DNA of 33,916 bases, taken from an uncultured Lachnospiraceae bacterium. GTDB lineage: Bacteria > Bacillota > Clostridia > Lachnospirales > Lachnospiraceae. Location of the stretch: NCBI GenBank assembly GCA_910586955.1, contig CAJUMM010000027.1, positions 1 to 33,916 on the forward strand. The letters run 5' to 3'. Of the stretch, positions 29,284 to 33,916 are shown piece by piece. A program made the translations under genes and the position numbers. Within the stretch, counting starts at the first letter, position 1; each line of letters starts with the position of its first letter. The notes below the pieces were generated by a model that was given only the letters and a program-made list of their open reading frames with translations, made no database searches and was not told the origin of the DNA.

Positions 29284-30671
29284 GATTTTCTCCTTTTCCC
29301 CTCAAAGCCAAACACCAGGGCCAGGCCAAAACTGACAGCGAAAGCCACGGCGCAGGCAATAATAGCCGGAACCAGGGAGGAGCCGTCCCCGCCTGCACAG
29401 ACGGTAAAGAAAAGAATATTTCCCGTTCCGATGGTGTAGGCCTTTGCACCCAGAATAGATGCCACGGCGCCGCCGCAGAAACCGCCCAGAAACAGATAGG
29501 CCATAGCTTTCTTATACCGCCATATGGTAGTAAAGATCGTGGGCTCGCTGATTCCTCCCACCATCAAAGTCACCGCATTGGAAACCGCTACGGAGCGATC
29601 CTCCTTTTTGCCCCGGATCACATAGGCCAGGCCTACCCCCATTAAGGCATAGGTGGCGCAGATAGCGCTCAGCCAGAACAGGGCATCATAACCGTAGGTG
29701 GAAAATGCTCCCACTACTACAGGAACAAGGGCCTTATCCATGCCAAGGCCTACCAGGAAGTACCAGAGACCGCCGATCAAGCCCACAGCCAGGGGGCCGA
29801 ATACCTCCGAAAGCCATACGGCCGCATCGGAAATTCCCACACCTACAAAACTGCCCAAAGGCCCTACCACACACAGGGTAACCGGCAGCATAATCAGCAT
29901 GGAGAGGGTGGGAACTACCGCCATTTTCACGGAATTGGGGGTACGCTCATTTAAAAAGCGGTATACGTAGGACAGAATCCACACAGACAGAATCGTAGGC
30001 AGGAACTGGCTGCTGTAAGTCACAGGCGTCATGGGAATGCCGTAGACCGTAAAAGCCGTACCCTCGCCGACCAGTCCCATCAGGGTAGGATGGATCATAA
30101 CTGCCGCAAGAAACATGGAGATGGGAATGCTTGTATCAAATTTCTTGGCAGCGGAATAAGCCGCAAAGATGGGCATGAAATAGAATCCCGCATCCCCCAC
30201 AAAGGCAAGGAGGGTGAGCACGTCGCTTCCCTCTCCGAACACCCCCAGCAGATCCGGGCCTAAGATCACCGCAATCATCTTGATAATACCTGCCCCTACA
30301 AAAATCGGCAAAAGGGGCATAATGCAGCCGGAAATTACATCCAGCACGATTTTGTTAAACCAGTATTTCACGGACCTTTTATTTACATCCAGGTTTTCTC
30401 CCACCTGGACTGTCTCCGTGATCCCCGTCATCCCGCAAAATTCCTTGTACACATCATGTACATGCTGTCCGATGATAATCTGGAACTGATCCCCCACAAA
30501 CTGGCAGCCCAGGATTCCCTTGGCCTCTTTTAGTGCATCCTGGTTCACCAGGCTGCGGTCTTTCAGCTGGAAACGCAGTCTGGTCTCGCAGTGCTGTGCA
30601 TAGACCATGTTTTCCTGTCCCCCAACGCCCTTTAAAATTTCCTGGCACAGTGCTTCATACTTTTGAGCCAT
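29280..30671 (-). CDS. PTS permease, fused IIBC, glucose/beta-glucoside superfamily
   Basis: ATG at 30671 behind AGGAAGG gives 463 residues; longer readings run through the RAT leader. The IIB domain has the phosphorylated Cys in QHCETRLRFQLKD (C28). The IIC domain follows with about ten hydrophobic segments (IMPLLPIFVGAGIIKM, VGDAGFYFMPIFAAYSAAKKF, GLIGGLWYFLVGLGMDKAL, GGISEPTIFTTIW). No IIA domain is fused; it is encoded separately at 31649-32149 in the same locus. The substrate is unknown. A RAT/terminator precedes it, so it is under a second layer of antitermination. It overlaps the M81 gene by ATGA. Confidence 0.88.
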   Translation of the reverse strand: MAQKYEALCQEILKGVGGQENMVYAQHCETRLRFQLKDRSLVNQDALKEAKGILGCQFVGDQFQIIIGQHVHDVYKEFCGMTGITETVQVGENLDVNKRSVKYWFNKIVLDVISGCIMPLLPIFVGAGIIKMIAVILGPDLLGVFGEGSDVLTLLAFVGDAGFYFMPIFAAYSAAKKFDTSIPISMFLAAVMIHPTLMGLVGEGTAFTVYGIPMTPVTYSSQFLPTILSVWILSYVYRFLNERTPNSVKMAVVPTLSMLIMLPVTLCVVGPLGSFVGVGISDAAVWLSEVFGPLAVGLIGGLWYFLVGLGMDKALVPVVVGAFSTYGYDALFWLSAICATYALMGVGLAYVIRGKKEDRSVAVSNAVTLMVGGISEPTIFTTIWRYKKAMAYLFLGGFCGGAVASILGAKAYTIGTGNILFFTVCAGGDGSSLVPAIIACAVAFAVSFGLALVFGFEGKRRKS

Positions 30672-30762
30672 AACAACAACCTTCCTCTCTTTCTTATAGT
30701 ATCTATCAAACTGATGACCGCGCGCTTCATCAGATCTGATCAAAAGGTAAATTTCCCCAAAA

Positions 30763-30839
30763 CAAAACCCCGGCACAGGACAGCTCCAATCTGCTGTCTT
30801 ACGCCGAGGTTTTGCCTGACCGCCTGTCAGTAACAATCC
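30763..30839 (-). promoter_or_regulatory. RAT and terminator between the antiterminator gene and IIBC
   Basis: On the minus strand GGATTGTTACTG...GGCAAAACC (30808-30839) is a near-consensus RAT whose first bases lie inside the last codons and stop of the preceding bglG-type gene. The overlapping terminator is CAAAACCTCGGC (30803-30814) pairing with GCCGGGGTTTTG (30763-30774), followed by TTTT. An intra-operon switch of this kind gates the downstream IIBC-M81-cutC part. Confidence 0.9.
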
Positions 30840-31642
30840 TCACGGACACATAACCGGTTGATATGAAGTATCAGATACAATAATTCTTCTTTCTGCAGAC
30901 GGCAGTTCAGTTCTTTCCGAATTGCCAAAGCACACTTGTAAGTCTTCGGATAATCTTCTATCATGGTGTCAAATAATTTTTCATTTTCTGTCAAAATCGC
31001 TTTTTTCTCACTGATCCGATCCAGAAGATAATACATATGGGTCACAAACCGGCAGTAATTGAACCCTTTCCGGTCTACATGGACCCCCATAACTTCCTCC
31101 ACAATCTCCGTACATTTTTCAATCCGGGTCTTTTCGTTATTCCGGGAAATATCCATCTCCTTAAGCCCGTAATCCACCAGATGCAGGGCGATGCTGGCCG
31201 CCTCTTCTGCAGGAAGGGTAATCCCCAGGGAACTGGAAATCAAGGAAAGGGCAAAAACGCCGATTTTCATCTCTTTCGGATACAGGCTTCCCACCTCGTA
31301 ATACAACGGCAGCTTGATGGAAATATGTTTTTGATGCCGGTACACGGCAAACTGGATATGATCCGCCAGGGTGAAGATGGCATTGGAACTGTAAGCGTGC
31401 CCCAGTTTGATATTGGCATAATCGATAATATCCTTGGAAATCTCCAGAATCTCCCCGTCCAGCTGCGAAATCACATTCAGATAATTGGGATTGATGTCAT
31501 AAAACGTCCGCTGTATCTTCTCCAAGGGGATTTCCGATGGCGGCTTTACAAATCCCACGCCGCTGCCGAATACCACCACCTCATAACCGTCCCCGTCCAG
31601 GCATAAAGATACATTGTTGTTAATATTCTTTATGACCTTCAT
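30827..31642 (-). CDS. BglG/LicT family transcription antiterminator (second PTS locus)
   Basis: The 271-residue protein begins MKVIKNINNNVSLCLDGDG, the CAT RNA-binding domain (to about 55). Two PRD domains follow; candidate phosphorylated His residues are in LGHAYSSNAIFTLADHIQ, IALHLVDYG, VTHMYYLLDR and LILHINRL. It lies 6 bp behind the IIA gene. RAT-type leaders are found both upstream of the IIA gene (32259-32285) and directly after this gene, so it probably controls its own transcription and that of the IIBC-M81-cutC genes. It shares only family-level similarity with the BglG at 21502-22323, so the two loci should respond to different PTS permeases. Confidence 0.92.
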   Translation of the reverse strand: MKVIKNINNNVSLCLDGDGYEVVVFGSGVGFVKPPSEIPLEKIQRTFYDINPNYLNVISQLDGEILEISKDIIDYANIKLGHAYSSNAIFTLADHIQFAVYRHQKHISIKLPLYYEVGSLYPKEMKIGVFALSLISSSLGITLPAEEAASIALHLVDYGLKEMDISRNNEKTRIEKCTEIVEEVMGVHVDRKGFNYCRFVTHMYYLLDRISEKKAILTENEKLFDTMIEDYPKTYKCALAIRKELNCRLQKEELLYLILHINRLCVREDCY

Positions 31643-31648
31643 GCTTCG

Positions 31649-32149
31649 TCACCCCGCCTGCCGTCTAACGGCAACAAAAGCTACCTCGCTCCTTGCCACT
31701 TCCCCGTCCTGTTTCACAATCTTTAAGTCATAATCCTCCCCGTTGGTGAGAATCATGGGCGTAATCAGATTGATTCCCTTCTCCCTCATGACACTCCGGT
31801 CAATCTCCAGCAGAGGATCCCCCGCTTTCACGCTCTTGTGAAGCCTGACTAAAGGCCGCAGTCCCCTTCCCTCCAGATTTACCGTATCCATCCCCACGTG
31901 GATCATAACTTCCGCACCGTTCTCTGCCCGCAGCCCAATAGCATGGCTGGTCTGGGCTACCAGAATAATCTCTCCGTCACAGGGGGAATAAATGACAGGG
32001 CCCTCGTAGGAAAAGCCTACCCCGTCGCCCAAAAGCTTCTGGGCAAAGGTCATATCCGGCACCTGTTCAATGGGCAGCACCCGCCCGTCGCAGATAGCGT
32101 GAAATCTGGCCTCCGTCTTCTCTTCCTTTTTCTTTTTCCATCCAAACAT
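31649..32149 (-). CDS. PTS glucose-type IIA protein (Crr-like)
   Basis: The 166-residue protein starts at ATG 32149 behind AAGGGGAGC. It has the glucose-family IIA fold: ICDGRVLPIEQVPDMTFAQKLLGDGVGF, then SHAIGLRAENGAEVMIHVGMDTVNL with the phosphorylated His in MIHVGMDTV (residue about 88). A short N-terminal basic segment FGWKKKKEEK could contact the membrane. It provides the IIA function missing from the IIBC protein encoded downstream and may also phosphorylate the adjacent BglG-type regulator. First gene of the operon. Confidence 0.92.
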   Translation of the reverse strand: MFGWKKKKEEKTEARFHAICDGRVLPIEQVPDMTFAQKLLGDGVGFSYEGPVIYSPCDGEIILVAQTSHAIGLRAENGAEVMIHVGMDTVNLEGRGLRPLVRLHKSVKAGDPLLEIDRSVMREKGINLITPMILTNGEDYDLKIVKQDGEVARSEVAFVAVRRQAG

Positions 32150-32208
32150 CTTTTTTGCTCCCCTTTCCGGAACAACCCGTACCTTTACAGGGAAGGCTTT
32201 TTACACAC

Positions 32209-32285
32209 AAAAAAACTCTTCAAAGCCTCCTGAAAACATGCAAAATACTACTTGTTCTAGGAAAAGCCTCAAAGAGTAACAAACC
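32209..32285 (-). promoter_or_regulatory. RAT and terminator in the leader of the IIA-bglG operon
   Basis: The minus strand carries GGTTTGTTACTCTTTGAGGC (32266-32285), a RAT-like sequence. It overlaps the 5' arm of a long terminator stem: 32259-32277 pairs, with several G-U pairs, with 32215-32231, followed by seven T (32209-32215). It is less close to the RAT consensus than the other two in the window. Confidence 0.75.
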
Positions 32286-32299
32286 TATTTACAAATTTT

Positions 32300-32328
32300 A
32301 TTTTAATGGATACATCCGCCCTTGTCAA
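32300..32328 (-). promoter_or_regulatory. Promoter of the second PTS operon
   Basis: TTGACA (32323-32328), a 17-bp spacer and TAAAAT (32300-32305) on the minus strand lie directly upstream of the RAT leader. Confidence 0.8.
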
Positions 32329-32347
32329 CTATTTTCTACAGGAAAAC

Positions 32348-32363
32348 AACGGCGCTGCCGGTT
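32348..32363 (-). terminator. Weak hairpin at the end of the DUF1622 gene
   Basis: AACGGC (32348-32353) pairs with 32357-32363 with one bulged base. The minus strand continues GTTTTCC, a poor T tract. The hairpin overlaps the DUF1622 stop region. It may only partly separate that gene from the PTS promoter. Confidence 0.35.
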
Positions 32364-32700
32364 ACAGGAGTTCACTGCCTTTCTCCTCTTCCTTAATCTC
32401 CCAGTGAATCAGAAAGGTCAGGGCCGCCCGCAGGGCAATGATGCCGGCCACGGTGGCTATCTCCGTCCACTCCCGCACCACCACGGTACGCAGGATCTCG
32501 CTTCCCAGCTTAAACTCCAGGCCCATAGCCAGCCCCTTGGCCAGGGTCAGCTTCGTCTCCGGCCTGCGGCGCACATAATTATAAAATCCCCGGATACCGG
32601 AGGCAATGATAATCCCCACGCCGATGAGCTCAAAGAAAGGAATGGTCATCTCCACCAGGTAATGCAGAACCAGCTCTAAAACTTCAATCACAGCTTCCAT
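32362..32700 (-). CDS. DUF1622 family membrane protein
   Basis: ATG at 32700 follows GGAGG (32711-32715 region), giving 112 residues. Three hydrophobic segments are visible: LVEMTIPFFELIGVGIIIASG (about 15-35), a middle amphipathic segment after LTLAKGLAMGLEFKLGSEIL, and TVAGIIALRAALTFLIHW (about 83-100). The combination matches DUF1622, small inner-membrane proteins of unknown function. The gene is a single unit with its own promoter at 32730-32758. Confidence 0.8.
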   Translation of the reverse strand: MEAVIEVLELVLHYLVEMTIPFFELIGVGIIIASGIRGFYNYVRRRPETKLTLAKGLAMGLEFKLGSEILRTVVVREWTEIATVAGIIALRAALTFLIHWEIKEEEKGSELL

Positions 32701-32729
32701 TCTCTTTTGTCCCTCCTTATACCTTTTGT

Positions 32730-32781
32730 ATCTTAGCACAGGGGGATGGGAAATGCAAGCCCGGCGCTTTCCCTTGCACTT
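32730..32781 (-). promoter_or_regulatory. Promoter of the DUF1622 gene and overlapping hairpin
   Basis: TTGCAT (32753-32758), a 17-bp spacer and TAAGAT (32730-32735) make a plausible promoter. The -35 lies in the arm of a hairpin (AAATGCAAG at 32751-32759 with 32773-32781, one G-T pair) that may end the permease transcript. No good T run follows the hairpin. Confidence 0.45.
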
Positions 32782-32821
32782 CCCTCTCTGTTTTAGATCC
32801 CTGCCCCTCCATCACCGGCAT

Positions 32822-33835
32822 TCATTTCTTCTTTTTCAACATAGCTAATATGGACTGCAATACGATAAAGAAGCAGAGCAGCGCTGCAATGGTAATCCTG
32901 GTCCACCAGGAAGACAAGGTTCCCTGAAATGTAATAAATGCCTCAATGGTAGCTTTGATCAGAACACCAAACAGAGTCCCAATCACATTTCCCACACCGC
33001 CCGTTAAAAGCGTTCCTCCAATAACGGCTGAAGCAATGGCATCCATCTCAAAGCCCTTGGCCTGCTCCACAAAGCCCCCCAGGGTATTCAGGCAGAACAG
33101 GATACTTCCCACACCACACAGGAATCCGTCCAGCATATATGCTTTCAACTTAATCTGCCGCACATTCAATCCCATCATAAGAGCCGACTGCTCATTGCCT
33201 CCCACAGCATAAATGCTGCGTCCAAACTTCGTATACTTCAACATGATAAACGCAATTACCAGAAGAATCAGTGCAATGATTACGGTAGGATATACATAGG
33301 GATAGATCATAACCCCTTTCTTGTTCATATGGCCTCCGATGGGCAAATAAATCTTCATCTTCGCCCAGGCCATAAACATTTCATTGCTGATACTAATCAT
33401 ATCCTTAGAAATAATAGCCGTCATACCTCTTGCAAAGAACATGCCAGCCAAAGTGACAATAAATGGCTGAATATCCATATAAGCCACAAGAAAGCCCTGG
33501 ACCAGCCCAAATATAATTCCCGTAACAAGCACAATGAGAACTGCCGGAATTGCACCCATGCCTGCTTTCTCCATCATCCAGGCCAGCATCATACAGCCCA
33601 TGGCCACAAAGGAACCCACACTGATATCAATGCCGCCGGTAATCATAACCACCGTCATACCGATACTGATGACAATCAATCCGGCATTGGATACAAACAA
33701 ATTCAGGAAATTCTGTGTCTTTGCAAAGCCCTGATCCTTAAAAATCACACATCCCAGGACATACATTACAATAAATAATGCAATCGTAATTAAAAGAAGA
33801 AAACTGGTCTGATTCAGAGTACGTTTCTTTTTCAT
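32822..33835 (-). CDS. Sugar ABC transporter permease (RbsC/YjfF type)
   Basis: The 337-residue protein has about nine to ten hydrophobic segments and the family marks SIGMTVVMITGGIDISVGS (about residue 60), IQPFIVTLAGMFFARGMT and the cytoplasmic loop YAVGGNEQSALMMGLNV, which contacts the ATPase. GGTLLTGGVGNVIGTLFGVL lies near the C-terminus. This is the BPD_transp_2 fold of ribose/galactofuranose-type importers (YtfT-YjfF in Escherichia coli). ATG at 33835 directly follows the stop of the preceding gene, whose ribosome site AAAGGAGGCGG is in that gene's end. The ATPase and binding protein should lie upstream, outside the window. Confidence 0.88.
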   Translation of the reverse strand: MKKKRTLNQTSFLLLITIALFIVMYVLGCVIFKDQGFAKTQNFLNLFVSNAGLIVISIGMTVVMITGGIDISVGSFVAMGCMMLAWMMEKAGMGAIPAVLIVLVTGIIFGLVQGFLVAYMDIQPFIVTLAGMFFARGMTAIISKDMISISNEMFMAWAKMKIYLPIGGHMNKKGVMIYPYVYPTVIIALILLVIAFIMLKYTKFGRSIYAVGGNEQSALMMGLNVRQIKLKAYMLDGFLCGVGSILFCLNTLGGFVEQAKGFEMDAIASAVIGGTLLTGGVGNVIGTLFGVLIKATIEAFITFQGTLSSWWTRITIAALLCFFIVLQSILAMLKKKK

Positions 33836-33916
33836 CTATGCCGCCTCCTTTACTTCAACCTTGCCCGCCTTTTTCTGGGCAAGAGCCTTTCTCCACCTTG
33901 CAAAGCCCGGAGACTG
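33836..33916 (-). CDS. C-terminal end of the preceding gene, probably a second sugar permease
   Basis: Only the last 26 codons and a TAG stop are in the window. The tail reads RWRKALAQKKAGKVEVKEAA, a basic cytoplasmic end. Since the following gene is a YjfF-type permease and such systems use two permeases, this is probably the YtfT-type partner. The short sequence alone does not prove it. Confidence 0.5.
   Translation of the reverse strand, partial: QSPGFARWRKALAQKKAGKVEVKEAA

Overview
The window looks like a chromosomal segment of an anaerobic Clostridia member (Bacillota), most likely Lachnospiraceae. The reasons are the strong GGAGG ribosome sites, LicT/BglG antitermination, Rex-type operators, the PadR-DUF2812, DUF2871 and DUF1622 genes, and a fermentative gene set with Hdr/Flx electron carriers. 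Genus is not assigned. Almost all genes are on the minus strand; only the PadR-DUF2812 pair and a DeoR regulator are on the plus strand. No rRNA, tRNA, CRISPR array or intact transposon was seen.

Region 1-3714: the 5' part of a MATE efflux gene, a MarR repressor, and a duplicated marR/EamA-transporter module. In the duplication each copy has lost the opposite gene. A gene-poor stretch of about 1 kb holds long palindromic repeats. A small FakA-middle-domain protein and a VOC protein follow.

Region 3819-18042: the metabolic core. A two-subunit class I fumarase (5223 to 3819) lies near an apparent eleven-gene operon read from 17914 down to 6888. Its order is an LDH-fold enzyme with the malate-dehydrogenase specificity residue, HdrB, HdrC, HdrA, MvhD, FlxC-, FlxB- and FlxA-like subunits, fumarate reductase iron-sulfur and flavoprotein subunits, and an AspT/YidE-type carrier. 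DUF2871 may follow. The promoter carries a perfect Rex box over its -35 and a second degenerate Rex box upstream. Together with fumarase the genes encode oxaloacetate to malate to fumarate to succinate. The terminal reductase has no membrane anchor and is encoded with a complete NADH-linked electron-bifurcating module. I propose an NADH-dependent, flavin-bifurcating soluble fumarate reductase that also reduces ferredoxin. This is the strongest candidate for an undescribed system here.

Region 18065-22452: a beta-glucoside operon (BglG antiterminator, PTS IIBCA, GH1 6-phospho-beta-glucosidase) with a textbook promoter and a RAT/terminator switch. Region 22481-24310: an Lsa-type ABC-F ribosome-protection gene with its own promoter, a six-residue leader peptide and a terminator-like hairpin in the leader, i.e. 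a candidate antibiotic-sensing attenuator. Region 24293-32328: a second PTS gene set. ROK kinase and HAD phosphatase genes diverge from a DeoR regulator, which converges on an operon of IIA, BglG-type antiterminator, IIBC, M81 (MlrC-like) peptidase and CutC; that operon has two more RAT/terminator switches. Region 32362-33916: a DUF1622 membrane protein and part of a sugar ABC-transporter permease pair.
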